From positions 1 through 15,931 of the forward strand of contig DASPKS010000267.1 of NCBI GenBank assembly GCA_035628035.1: a DNA stretch of 15,931 bases. The letters are read 5' to 3'. The notes beneath the pieces are model-generated. The model searched no databases. It was not told the origin of the DNA and saw only the letters and a list, made by a program, of their open reading frames with translations. Positions 6,187-15,033 of this stretch are shown piece by piece. Origin of the DNA: DASPKS01 sp035628035 (GTDB lineage: Bacteria; Bacteroidota; Rhodothermia; Rhodothermales; Rubricoccaceae). Made by a program: the position numbers and the translations under genes. Every line of letters starts with the position of its first letter. Within the stretch, counting starts at the first letter, position 1.

Positions 6187-7329
6187 ATGCGCCTCCGCAC
6201 GCTCCAGAACGGGTTCTTCCTCCTCCTGCTCGCGCTCGTCACGCTGGCCTTCGTGTGGGTCGTGCGCGACTTCTTCGCGCCGGTGCTGTGGGCCGCCACG
6301 TTCGCCATCGTGTTCCGGCACCCGTACCGCCACATCCGCCGGGCCCTGCGCGGGCGCGAGAACGCCGCGGCGGGGCTGACCACGCTCGCCGTCATCCTCC
6401 TCGTGCTCGTTCCGGTGGGGCTCCTCGTGACGGCGCTCGTGGGCGAGGCGCTCGGGCTCTACGAGAGCGTGGCTTCCGGGGAGGTGGACGTGCAGGGCCC
6501 CATGCAGACGGTGCAGGGGTGGCTCCCCCTCGTGCAGGACTGGCTCGCGCGCTTCGGCGTGGACCCCGCGAGCATCCAGCGGAGCCTCCAGGGCGCCGCC
6601 GACGCGGCCGGCCGTGTCCTCGCGGCGCAGGCGCTCCTCGTCGGACAGAACGCGCTCCGCCTTGGGCTCATGACCTTCGTGATGCTCTACGTGCTGTACT
6701 TCTTCCTCCGCGACGGGGAGCGGCTCGTCGGATGGCTCGTCCGCGCGATGCCGCTCGGCTCGCACCGCGAGCGGCGGCTGATGGAGCGGCTCGCTGAGGT
6801 CACCCGCGCGACGGTCAAGGGGACGATGGTGGTGGGCGCCATCCAGGGCGCCCTCGGCGGGATCCTGTTCGCCGTGCTCGGGCTCCCGGCCGCGCTCTTC
6901 TGGGCCGTGGTGATGGCGGCGGCCTCCCTCATCCCCACCATCGGCACGGCGCTCGTGTGGATGCCCGCCGCCGTCGTCCTCTTCGCGATGGGCGACGTCG
7001 GGCGGGGGATCGCCCTGCTCGTCGGGGGCACGATCATCGGGAGCGTGGACAACCTCCTCCGCCCCGTCCTCATCGGCCACGACACGGCGATGCCGGACTA
7101 CCTCGTGCTCCTCTCGACCCTCGGCGGCCTCGCGCTGTTCGGGTTCACCGGGCTCATCGCCGGCCCCCTCATCGCCGCGCTGTTCCTCGTCGTCTGGCAG
7201 ATGTTCATCGAGGAGTACGGGGGGCGCGACGACACGTCCGAGGGGGCCGGGCGCCTCGGCGACGACCCGCCCGCCGTGCCGGAGGCGTTCTACGAAGAGG
7301 CCCCCGCGCCGGCGCCCGATGCGCCCTGA
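6187..7329 (+). CDS. AI-2E family (PerM/YdiK-like) transporter
   Basis: This is a 380-residue polytopic inner-membrane protein, close to the usual length of the AI-2E exporter/PerM family (UPF0118). Two adjacent membrane segments open the protein (about residues 9-45) and a third follows (about 62-88). A polar segment (about 90-155) precedes the family-typical YVLYFFLRDGERL region near 175-190. The C-terminal half has several further helices, including LIPTIGTALVWMPAA and GFTGLIAGPLIAALF, which are characteristic of the family. The last 45 residues or so are Asp/Glu/Pro-rich and probably disordered. Members have been linked to efflux of autoinducer-2 or to ion antiport, but the true substrate is often unknown and cannot be read here. 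The gene ends 8 bp before the convergent EamA gene, and I see no bidirectional terminator between them. Confidence 0.9.
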   Translation: MRLRTLQNGFFLLLLALVTLAFVWVVRDFFAPVLWAATFAIVFRHPYRHIRRALRGRENAAAGLTTLAVILLVLVPVGLLVTALVGEALGLYESVASGEVDVQGPMQTVQGWLPLVQDWLARFGVDPASIQRSLQGAADAAGRVLAAQALLVGQNALRLGLMTFVMLYVLYFFLRDGERLVGWLVRAMPLGSHRERRLMERLAEVTRATVKGTMVVGAIQGALGGILFAVLGLPAALFWAVVMAAASLIPTIGTALVWMPAAVVLFAMGDVGRGIALLVGGTIIGSVDNLLRPVLIGHDTAMPDYLVLLSTLGGLALFGFTGLIAGPLIAALFLVVWQMFIEEYGGRDDTSEGAGRLGDDPPAVPEAFYEEAPAPAPDAP

Positions 7330-7337
7330 GCACCGGG

Positions 7338-8309
7338 CTACGGCACCTTGCACGCTCCCGGCGCGGCGACCGCCTCCGCGGGTTCCTCCGGTGCCTGCGC
7401 CGGCCGCGCCCGCACGATGAGCACGACGGCCCCGACGATGACGGCCGCCGCCACGAGCACGCGCGGCGTGAGCGGCTCGTCGGCCAGCGCCCACCCGAGG
7501 AGCACCGCCACGATGGGGTTGACGTAGGCGTACGTCGCCACGCGCGCGGCCGATGCCACGCCGAGCAGCCACACGTAGGCGGTGTACGCCACGATGGACC
7601 CGAACGTGATGAGGTACGCGAGCCCGAGGAGCGACCGGGCCGACACCGCCGACGCATCGAATCGCGGGGCCTCTCCGGCGAGCAGGCCCGCCATCACGAG
7701 GAGCGCGCCGCCCGCGAGCATCTGCATCCCCACCGCGAGGAGCGTCTCTTTCGGCGTGGGTGCCGAGCGTGCGTAGAGCGAGCCGGTCGCCCAGAAGAAC
7801 GACCCCAGCAGCACCGCGCCCGCGCCGAGCGGGTCGATGCGCCCACCGCCGACGAGGTCCGCCGGCCCCACCAGCACCGTGATCCCGGCGATGCCGAGGG
7901 CGAGGCCCAGCACCATCCCCCGCGTGGGGCGCACGCCGCCGGGCCGCGCCCAGTCGAGCAGCACCATCCAGAGCGGCATCCCGGCCACGAGGAGCGCCGC
8001 CACGCCGGAGGGGATCCGCTGCTCCGCCCACACCACCCCGCCGTTCCCGCCGAGCAACAAGAGCGCGCCGATGAGCGCCGACGCCCTCCACTGCGGACCT
8101 GTCGGTCGTGCGGCCCCGCGCGCTCGGCCCAGCGCGTAGAGCACGGCGCCGGCCGTGAGGAAGCGCACGCCCGCCATCCCGAACGGCGGCAGCGTCTCGA
8201 TGGCGAAGCGGATGGCGAGGTACGTCGAGCCCCAGATGACGTAGACGGCGGCGAAGGCGGCGAGCACGCCGGCCAGGGGGGCCGGGCGCAGGGTCGGAGC
8301 AGCGAGCAC
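7338..8309 (-). CDS. yedA: EamA/DMT-family permease, YedA-like exporter
   Basis: This is a 323-residue drug/metabolite transporter with two EamA repeats and about ten membrane helices. The N-terminal repeat opens with YVIWGSTYLAIRFAIETLPP and MAGVRFLTAG, then NGGVVWAEQRIPSGVAALL, which follows E. coli YedA closely as I remember it. The second repeat contains GSFFWATGSLYAR, LITFGSIVAYTAYVWLL and ATYAYVNPIVAVLLGWAL. The start is GTG at 8309, which places the first helix about 14 residues in. The tail after the last helix is short and Ala/Pro-rich. It lies 57 bp downstream of the yhgN-like gene on the same strand and is probably co-transcribed with it. The physiological substrate is unknown; family members export amino acids or metabolites. 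Confidence 0.88.
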   Translation of the reverse strand: MLAAPTLRPAPLAGVLAAFAAVYVIWGSTYLAIRFAIETLPPFGMAGVRFLTAGAVLYALGRARGAARPTGPQWRASALIGALLLLGGNGGVVWAEQRIPSGVAALLVAGMPLWMVLLDWARPGGVRPTRGMVLGLALGIAGITVLVGPADLVGGGRIDPLGAGAVLLGSFFWATGSLYARSAPTPKETLLAVGMQMLAGGALLVMAGLLAGEAPRFDASAVSARSLLGLAYLITFGSIVAYTAYVWLLGVASAARVATYAYVNPIVAVLLGWALADEPLTPRVLVAAAVIVGAVVLIVRARPAQAPEEPAEAVAAPGACKVP

Positions 8310-8366
8310 GGGCGGCGGGGTCGAGGGGCGGCGAAGTCTACCGCTCCCCGATGCCAGCGGCGTGGC

Positions 8367-8951
8367 TCAGGCGGCCAGCCCGGCCGAGAACCCCCGCATG
8401 AACATCTCGACGGCGAGCGCCGTCAGCACCATCCCCATCAGCCGCTCGACGGCGACGAGCCCGCGCCGCCCGAAGAACGCGCTGAGCCGGTTCGCCAGAA
8501 GGAGGATCAGCGCCGTTGCCGCCCACGCGAGGAGGAGCGCGGCGAGCCACGTGGCCCAGCGGCGGGGGTCCGTGCTCATCACGAACATCACCGACGCCAG
8601 CGCGCTCGGGCCCGCCACGAAGGGGATCGCGAGGGGGACGATGAACGGCTCGCCGTCGAGGTCCTCCGCCATCACGCTGTGCTGCGGGAAGATCATCCGG
8701 AGCGCGATGATGAACAGGATGATGCCGCCCGCGATGGAGAGCGCCGGCTCCGAGACGCCGAGCGTGCGGAGGATGACGGGCCCCACGAACAGGAACAGCA
8801 CGAGGAGCGCCAGCGCGATGAGCAGCTCGCGCACGATCACGAGGCGCCTTCGCTCCGGCGGCACGGGGGTAAGCGCCGCCAGGAACATCGGCACGTTCCC
8901 GAACGGGTCCATCACCAGCAGGAGCAGGACGAACGCGGAGACGAGCGACAT
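8367..8951 (-). CDS. yhgN: MarC family membrane protein, YhgN-like
   Basis: The product is 194 residues with six predicted membrane helices, the usual size for the MarC/UPF0056 family. Family-typical stretches are LLLVMDPFGNVPMFLAAL near the N-terminus, RRRLVIVRELLIAL, SIAGGIILFIIALRMIFP in the middle, EPFIVPLAIPFVAGPSALAS after it and ALERLMG-like VERLMGMVLTALAVEMF at the end. They match E. coli YhgN better than MarC itself. The family was once tied to multiple antibiotic resistance and later shown not to be; an amino-acid transport role is suggested for some archaeal members. The ATG at 8951 has a purine-rich GGGAGG about 11 nt upstream. The gene starts just after the tRNA-Ser terminator and precedes the yedA-like gene, likely as a two-gene operon. 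Confidence 0.9.
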   Translation of the reverse strand: MSLVSAFVLLLLVMDPFGNVPMFLAALTPVPPERRRLVIVRELLIALALLVLFLFVGPVILRTLGVSEPALSIAGGIILFIIALRMIFPQHSVMAEDLDGEPFIVPLAIPFVAGPSALASVMFVMSTDPRRWATWLAALLLAWAATALILLLANRLSAFFGRRGLVAVERLMGMVLTALAVEMFMRGFSAGLAA

Positions 8952-8970
8952 GGGCGGCGGGGCCTCCCGC

Positions 8971-9007
8971 TAAAGTAAAAGCCCCGACGCCGGGGAGGCG
9001 TCGGGGC
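8971..9007 (-). terminator. rho-independent terminator of tRNA-Ser
   Basis: An 11-bp perfect GC-rich stem (8981-8991 pairs with 8997-9007) with a 5-nt loop is followed on the - strand by TTTTACTTTA (8980-8971). It sits right after the 3' end of the tRNA and before the yhgN-like gene, so it separates the two transcripts. Confidence 0.9.
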
Positions 9008-9011
9008 GAGG

Positions 9012-9100
9012 CGGAGAGGGAGGGATTCGAACCCTCGGTAGGGGTTGCCCCCTACGCAGGTTTAGCAAACCTGTGGTTTCAGCCACTCACCCACCTCTCC
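9012..9100 (-). tRNA. tRNA-Ser (anticodon GCU)
   Basis: On the - strand GGAGAGG (9100-9094) pairs perfectly with CCTCTCC (9019-9013) to form the acceptor stem, and position 9012 supplies discriminator G. The anticodon arm has stem CAGG/CCTG around loop TTTGCTAAA, giving anticodon GCU for AGC/AGU codons. There is a long variable arm (TAGGGG...CCCCTA), as in class II tRNAs for Ser, and a T arm GAGGG-TTCGAAT-CCCTC. The 3' CCA is not encoded. The length is 89 nt. It has its own promoter upstream and a terminator downstream. Confidence 0.96.
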
Positions 9101-9125
9101 AGGGCCGCAGGGCTGCGTACGGCTG

Positions 9126-9156
9126 CAAAGATACGGGGCTCCCCAGCTTCCCCAAG
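9126..9156 (-). promoter_or_regulatory. Bacteroidota-type promoter of tRNA-Ser
   Basis: On the - strand TATCTTTG (9133-9126) is an exact match to the Bacteroidota -7 consensus TAnnTTTG. CTTG (9156-9153) matches -33 TTTG at three of four bases, with a 19-nt spacer. Transcription would begin near 9120, some 20 nt before the mature tRNA 5' end at 9100. This gap (9101-9197) also holds the end of the upstream membrane-protein transcript. A weak GGGG/CCCC hairpin lies in the spacer, with no clear T tract of its own. Confidence 0.7.
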
Positions 9157-9197
9157 GGGACTACCGAAAATCCAAAATCATGGGCCCTCCCCTGTAC

Positions 9198-10868
9198 CTA
9201 CGAAGGGGCTGCACCTGGGCGGGTCCCCAGAGCCGGGGGCGCCGGGCTCGTCGCGGCCCTGCACAGGTGCGCCAGCAGCCGCCGGACGTCGCGTGCACCC
9301 TGCCGGCCTAGCGGAACGAGCGCGAGGGCGTCGGCCCCAGCATAGTTGGGCGACGTGGGGCTCATACCCGCCCACGCTTCCGCGAGCGCAGACCGGACGG
9401 CTGCGGCGTCGGTGGTCGCGTCTTCCACGAGCACGACGCGGCCCGCCGGGATCGTCTCGAGGAGGTAGGCCAGCTCGTGCGCCACCCCCCGGTTCTCCAC
9501 GCGGAACCCGCGGAGGTCCATGAGCACGGCGTCGCTTTCGTGGACGAGGCGCGCTACGGTGGCCCGCCACGTGTCGTCGTAGCAGAACAAGTCCTCGACG
9601 CGGTAGCGCCCGTCCGGGTCCGGCACGTCGCTCAGCGCGGCGAAGCGGCGGTCGAGGTCGTCGGGGGTAGCGAGGAAGAGCCGCCGCAGCCGGCCGCCGA
9701 GGAACGCGAGCAGCTCGTCCGGCTCCAGCATCTCGGTGGCGAGGTCGGGCGCCCCGATGAGTCGGACGGGGCCGACGTACCGCCAATGCAGGCCGACCTC
9801 ACGGAAGAGCCGCTCGCTGCGCCCGCGCGAGCCGAACACACGTAGGAGAAGGAGCCGGCGCGGATGCGCCTGGGCGCTCGCCCGCCGCAGGGGACGTAGC
9901 GCGATCACCAGCACCACGACGAACGCCCCGAGCGCCGGAGCGACCAGCGCACTGCCAGCAGGGGGGAACCGGAAGAGAAACCCCTCCCACGCCGTGAACA
10001 CGAGCCACCACGTGCCGACGAGGAGGAGCTGGTCGCTCACCCGCCGCCGTCCGTACTGCGCGGCGATGTGCCGCACGGCCAGCACACCGAGCGCCCCCAC
10101 CCCGAGGAAGACGAACAGCCCGATGGCCCGGGCCCCCCACACCACCTGGACTGTTCCCGTGGCGAGCACCCAGTAGGTCGCCTCGAGCGCGAACTGCGCG
10201 CCAGCCAGCACGGCGGCCGTCATCACGAATACGAGCGGCCCAGCCGCCCGGAGCCGCCGCGCCGATAGCGCGAGGAGGATGAGGGTAGGCGGCCCGACGT
10301 ACACCAGCACCGCCTCGAGCGCTCTATCGACGTAGCTCCCGGACACGGCCACGAGCAGCACCGCGTAGAGGAGCGGGCCGGTGACCTTCCACCGCCGGCT
10401 CGATACCGCCACGAGCACCACCGTCAGGACGACGGGCCACGCGAAGATGAGCTCGACGACGGCTACGCGGCGCGGGTCGTCCCCGAACGCGCCGGCGTAG
10501 AGGTAGAGCGTCGCCGCCGTGGCGGCGTGGGCGAGCCCCGCGCAACCGAACGCGAGCGCGGCCCACCACGGCGCGCGGCGCAGCCGGCGGTAGAGCGTGT
10601 GCGCCGCCGGCCATGCGTGCAGATCCGGCGGCTGTGCCCCTTCGGACAGCCGGAGCGGCGGGGCTGATCCTCCGCGGTCGTCCGCGGGCAGCGTGCGCGG
10701 CTCCTCTGGAACCGCGCCCCCGCCCTGCTGCCGCATCGCCGACGCGACGGCGCGGCGGTAGAGCAGCAGGATGAGGAGCGAGAGCGGGGGCGTGAGGACC
10801 GACGCCGCGACGAGCAGGAGGAGCAGCGCCCCGACGGGGTTGCTGAGGGTCGGCGTGGACACGCCCAT
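9198..10868 (-). CDS. uncharacterised polytopic membrane protein with cytosolic TIR/Rossmann-like C-terminal domain
   Basis: The product is 556 residues from ATG 10868. Residues 12-37 form one membrane segment, followed by a disordered Pro/Gly-rich loop (about 38-95). About eight further helices lie between 100 and 325. Residues about 336-535 form a soluble domain. It opens with RRLLLLRVFGSRGRSERLF (a hydrophobic strand, then a polar loop and helix), passes through LFCYDDTWRATVARLVHESDAVLMDL (428-452), and has ENRGVAHELAYLL (458-470) followed by strand GRVVLVEDATTD. The strand-helix order and the Glu465 placement recall TIR or SLOG folds, where a Glu in this position is often catalytic. This is fold-level inference, not a family match. 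It lies 96 bp downstream of atpG and probably has its own promoter. No known function is assigned. The C-terminus after 540 is Pro/Ala-rich. Confidence 0.8.
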   Translation of the reverse strand: MGVSTPTLSNPVGALLLLLVAASVLTPPLSLLILLLYRRAVASAMRQQGGGAVPEEPRTLPADDRGGSAPPLRLSEGAQPPDLHAWPAAHTLYRRLRRAPWWAALAFGCAGLAHAATAATLYLYAGAFGDDPRRVAVVELIFAWPVVLTVVLVAVSSRRWKVTGPLLYAVLLVAVSGSYVDRALEAVLVYVGPPTLILLALSARRLRAAGPLVFVMTAAVLAGAQFALEATYWVLATGTVQVVWGARAIGLFVFLGVGALGVLAVRHIAAQYGRRRVSDQLLLVGTWWLVFTAWEGFLFRFPPAGSALVAPALGAFVVVLVIALRPLRRASAQAHPRRLLLLRVFGSRGRSERLFREVGLHWRYVGPVRLIGAPDLATEMLEPDELLAFLGGRLRRLFLATPDDLDRRFAALSDVPDPDGRYRVEDLFCYDDTWRATVARLVHESDAVLMDLRGFRVENRGVAHELAYLLETIPAGRVVLVEDATTDAAAVRSALAEAWAGMSPTSPNYAGADALALVPLGRQGARDVRRLLAHLCRAATSPAPPALGTRPGAAPS

Positions 10869-10890
10869 GGGCGTCGAGGGCCAGAACAGC

Positions 10891-10922
10891 CCTAGTTACG
10901 CCTCGTGCCGGTGCCCCGCAAA
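10891..10922 (-). promoter_or_regulatory. possible promoter of the TIR-like membrane protein gene
   Basis: On the - strand TTTG (10922-10919) is an exact -33 element. It is followed after 20 nt by TAACTAGG (10898-10891), which matches the -7 consensus TAnnTTTG at four of six fixed bases. The implied start is about 15-20 nt before ATG 10868. This would let the gene be transcribed separately from atpG. The box is imperfect. Confidence 0.35.
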
Positions 10923-10964
10923 CAGCGCGTCCTGCTGCCCCGGTGCTGCCCCCCGAGGGAGGAC

Positions 10965-11888
10965 TTACTCCGCCTTGAGGGCGTCGGCGCCGGAAGAGAT
11001 CTCGATGATCTCCTTCGTGATGGCGGCTTGCCGCGCGCGGTTGTACGTGAGCCGGAGCTGCCCGAGGAGCTCGCCCGCGTTCGTCGTCGCGTTGTCCATC
11101 GCCACCATCCGCGCGCCCTGCTCGGCGGCGTTGCTTTCGAGCATCATCCGCCAGAGCTGGTACTGGAGGTACTCGGGGATGAGCCGCTCCAGGATCGTCT
11201 CGGCGCTCGGCTCGAAGAGGTAGTCCGCCTCGCCCTTCGCCTCGAGCCGCGCGCCGTAGTACTCGCTCGCCTCCATCACCGGCGTCACGAAGTCGTCGGC
11301 CGGGACGGGGAGGAGCTGCTCGACGATGCGGTTCTGCGAGATGGTGTTCTTGAACTCGTTGTAGACCACCTCGACGACGTCCCAACGCCCCTCGCGCCAG
11401 CCCTCCACCGCCACGCCGAGCACGTCGTCGCAGCGGCCGAAGCGGAGGTCGTTGAAGACGCCCCGGAAGTCGCCCTCCACGGGGTAGCCGCGCTTGGCGA
11501 AGTAGTCGTGCCCCTTCCGCCCGACGGCGATCACGTGGACGGTGCCCGCCGCCTTCTGCGCGGCCCACGCCTCGTTGATCCGCTCCTCGGCCCGCTTGAG
11601 GAGGTTCGTGTTGAACGCGCCGGCGAGCCCGCGGTCGCTCGTGACCACGATGAGGAGCACGCCGTTCACGGTCTCGCGCGGCCGGAACAGCTCGTGGCTG
11701 AGCGGGTCGAGCCGGCTGCGGAGGTGCCCGATGAGCTCGCGCAGCTTGTACGCGTAGGGCCGCGTGGTGAAGATGCGCTCCTGCGCGCGGCGGAGCTTCG
11801 CCGCCGCCACCATCTTCATCGCGCGCGTGATCTGCTGCGTGTTCTGGACCGACGCGATGCGCGTGCGGATGTCGCGGAGGCTCGGCAT
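10965..11888 (-). CDS. atpG: ATP synthase F1 gamma subunit
   Basis: This is the central-stalk subunit that couples c-ring rotation to the catalytic alpha3beta3 head. The 307-residue length is normal for Bacteroidota. The N-terminus SLRDIRTRIASVQNTQQITR followed by AMKMVAAAKLRRAQ is the family signature and forms the first arm of the coiled coil. The C-terminal arm is LRLTYNRARQAAITKEIIEI and ends in SSGADALKAE. The start ATG at 11888 gives the expected MPSLRDIR beginning. It is the last gene of the visible operon, 41 bp after atpA. No beta or epsilon gene follows; instead an unrelated membrane protein is encoded downstream, so atpDC must lie elsewhere. Confidence 0.97.
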   Translation of the reverse strand: MPSLRDIRTRIASVQNTQQITRAMKMVAAAKLRRAQERIFTTRPYAYKLRELIGHLRSRLDPLSHELFRPRETVNGVLLIVVTSDRGLAGAFNTNLLKRAEERINEAWAAQKAAGTVHVIAVGRKGHDYFAKRGYPVEGDFRGVFNDLRFGRCDDVLGVAVEGWREGRWDVVEVVYNEFKNTISQNRIVEQLLPVPADDFVTPVMEASEYYGARLEAKGEADYLFEPSAETILERLIPEYLQYQLWRMMLESNAAEQGARMVAMDNATTNAGELLGQLRLTYNRARQAAITKEIIEISSGADALKAE

Positions 11889-11929
11889 GGCGCGGAGGCG
11901 GCGTCCCTTTCTGGTGTTCCTCTCGGGGG

Positions 11930-13534
<1,605 letters not shown>

Positions 13535-13556
13535 CGGGAGGGCGTAGGAAAAAAGA

Positions 13557-14111
13557 CTAGTTCTGGCTGAGGGCGGCGCGGTCGGCGAGCTGCTCGCGGA
13601 GGAGGCCGAGCTGGTGGCGGAGGCTCCGGTCGAAGACGCGGTCGCCCACGCGGACGACGAGGCCGCCGAGGAGCGAGGGGTCGACGTCGAGCCGGAGGCG
13701 GACCTTCTTCCCCGTCCGCGCTGCGAGCGCCTGCTCGAGCCGGCGCGACTCGTCGTAGCCGAGGGGGCGGGCCGTGCGCACCTGGGCCTCGATCAGCCCG
13801 TGCCGCTCATCGCGGAGCGCCACGTACGCGGCGACGATCTCGGGGAGCAGCTCCTCGCGCTGCTTCGCCACGAGCAGCTTGACGAACCGCATCACGAGGT
13901 CGTCCACCTTCCCGTCGAAGAGACGGCTCAAGAGGGCCTCCTTCTTCGGGCGCGGGACGACCGGGCTGGCGATGGCCGCCCGTAGCTCGCGGGCGCCCTG
14001 GAGCGTCTCGGCGATCATCCCCATGTCGCCGTCCACGCGGTCGGCAGCGCCGTGCTGGGCGGCCTCCTCGTAGAGGGCGAGGGCGTAGCGGCGAGCGACG
14101 GGGTTGCTCAT
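13557..14111 (-). CDS. atpH: ATP synthase F1 delta subunit
   Basis: This is the peripheral-stalk subunit that joins the b dimer to the top of the alpha3beta3 head. The 184-residue length is normal. The start is ATG at 14111, giving MSNPVARRYALALYEEA, the conserved first helix of the family. The frame stays open upstream to about 14528, but that part is the antisense-type shadow of atpF and is rejected. The centre holds ASPVVPRPKKEALLSRLF, and the C-terminal domain has the typical VDPSLLGGLVVRVGDRVFDRSL motif. It begins 8 bp after the atpF stop, consistent with translational coupling. Confidence 0.96.
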   Translation of the reverse strand: MSNPVARRYALALYEEAAQHGAADRVDGDMGMIAETLQGARELRAAIASPVVPRPKKEALLSRLFDGKVDDLVMRFVKLLVAKQREELLPEIVAAYVALRDERHGLIEAQVRTARPLGYDESRRLEQALAARTGKKVRLRLDVDPSLLGGLVVRVGDRVFDRSLRHQLGLLREQLADRAALSQN

Positions 14112-14119
14112 GGATCGGC

Positions 14120-14626
14120 CTAGTTGTTCTGCGGCATCTCGTCGAGGAACCGCTCGACGAGGCGCTGCTGGCGCTCGTCGGTGAGGCTCTCGCCGAGGAG
14201 CTTTTCGGCGGCGCCGAGGGCGAGCGTGGCCACCTCCGCGCGGAGCTCGGCGAGGGCCTGCCGCTTCTCGCGGTCGAGGTCGGCGCGGGCCTGCTCCTGC
14301 ATCTTCGTGAGCTGCGCCTTCGTCTTCTCGACCTCCTCCGAGCGGAGGCGGTCGGCCTCCTCGCGCGCCTGGCGGAGGACGGCCTGCGCCTGGCGCTCGG
14401 CCTCGCGGCGAGCGGCCTCGTTGTCGGCCTGCATCCGGCGGGCCTCGGCGAGCGCGCGCTCGGCCCGCGTGATCGACTCCTCGATGGTCTTCTCGCGCGT
14501 GTCGAGCGCGGAGATCATCGGGCCCCACGCGAAGCGGCGGAGGAGCAGCAGCAGCAAGCCGAAGACGACGAGCGTCCAGAAGATCAGCCCGGCGTGCGGC
14601 GAGAGGAGGTTGACGGCGATCAGCAT
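14120..14626 (-). CDS. atpF: ATP synthase Fo b subunit
   Basis: This is the peripheral-stalk subunit with one N-terminal membrane helix. Residues about 12-31 (GLIFWTLVVFGLLLLLLRRF) form the anchor. WGPMISALDTREKTIEESI follows, and then a long, highly charged coiled coil rich in Ala, Glu, Arg and Gln runs to about residue 150 and ends LVERFLDEMPQNN. The length is 168 residues, as expected. Only one b gene is visible, so a homodimer is likely. A hairpin in the leader (14643-14669) ends 17 nt before its ATG and may limit its translation relative to atpE. Confidence 0.96.
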   Translation of the reverse strand: MLIAVNLLSPHAGLIFWTLVVFGLLLLLLRRFAWGPMISALDTREKTIEESITRAERALAEARRMQADNEAARREAERQAQAVLRQAREEADRLRSEEVEKTKAQLTKMQEQARADLDREKRQALAELRAEVATLALGAAEKLLGESLTDERQQRLVERFLDEMPQNN

Positions 14627-14642
14627 GGCAGGTGCCGGAAAT

Positions 14643-14669
14643 GGGACAGGGCGGCGTGCGCCCTGCCCC
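14643..14669 (-). promoter_or_regulatory. hairpin between atpE and atpF
   Basis: Arms 14643-14653 and 14659-14669 form an 11-pair stem with a 5-nt loop. In the - strand RNA the only non-Watson-Crick pair is a U-G wobble (14646/14666). It begins 22 nt after the atpE stop and ends 17 nt before the atpF ATG, with no T tract. It is therefore more likely an mRNA stability or translation element than a terminator. Confidence 0.5.
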
Positions 14670-14690
14670 TCACGTCCATCGTTCCTCGGC

Positions 14691-14921
14691 TCAGGAGGCC
14701 GTCGCGAGGATGATGCAGATCACGAGGCCGAACAGCGCCACGCCCTCGATGAGCGCGGCCGCGATGATCATCGTGGTCCGGAGGTCGCCGGAGGCCTCCG
14801 GCTGGCGGGCGGCGCCTTCGAGGGCGCTGGCGGCGAGGCGGCCGATGCCGAGGCCGGCACCGAGGGCGACGAGGCCGGCGCCGAGGCCAGCACCGAGGTA
14901 ACCGAGAGCAACCGATTCCAT
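14691..14921 (-). CDS. atpE: ATP synthase Fo c subunit
   Basis: This 76-residue proteolipid makes up the rotor ring. Helix 1 is the Gly/Ala-rich LGAGLGAGLVALGAGLGIG, followed by the polar loop GAARQPEASGDL with the conserved R-Q-P. Helix 2 carries the ion-binding Glu in AALIEGVALFGLVICI. The residue after the Glu is Gly and the Ser/Thr of Na+-type rings is absent, so H+ coupling is expected. The start ATG at 14921 gives MESVALGYLG. The gene is flanked by hairpins on both sides (14643-14669 and 14967-14992), which may help raise c-subunit output to meet the ring's stoichiometry. Confidence 0.97.
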   Translation of the reverse strand: MESVALGYLGAGLGAGLVALGAGLGIGRLAASALEGAARQPEASGDLRTTMIIAAALIEGVALFGLVICIILATAS

Positions 14922-14966
14922 GTCAGGTCGGGGTGGGTGAGGGGGGTAGAGGGCTTCGGGAAGTTG

Positions 14967-14992
14967 CCTCGCGCGGGTGCGCCCGCGTGAGG
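14967..14992 (-). promoter_or_regulatory. hairpin in the atpB-atpE gap
   Basis: Arms 14967-14977 and 14982-14992 pair over 11 positions around a 4-nt loop, with a single A-C mismatch in the - strand RNA (14988/14971). It lies in the 112-nt gap between atpB and atpE, ending about 45 nt before the atpE ATG. No T tract follows on the - strand, so termination is unlikely. An mRNA processing or stabilising role for atpE is an inference. Confidence 0.5.
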
Positions 14993-15033
14993 AAGGTTCG
15001 GGGAAGACGCCGCAGAGCCCCGGCTAAGGCGGC

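Noticed and set aside
9073..9345. Small + strand frame overlapping the tRNA
   Set aside because: It overlaps the tRNA, its promoter and the end of the TIR-like gene, and the product has no coherent domain.
10869..10964. Terminator after atpG
   Set aside because: There are G/C-rich runs and short complementary segments (GTCCT/AGGAC), but no stable uninterrupted stem followed by T residues on the - strand.
14112..14528. Upstream extension of atpH to a 323-residue protein
   Set aside because: The extension overlaps atpF out of frame and is Arg/Gly/Ala-rich; ATG 14111 gives the conserved delta N-terminus and normal length.
14691..14921. Na+-coupled c ring
   Set aside because: The residue after the ion-binding Glu is Gly and the Gln/Ser-Thr ligands of Na+ rings are not seen.
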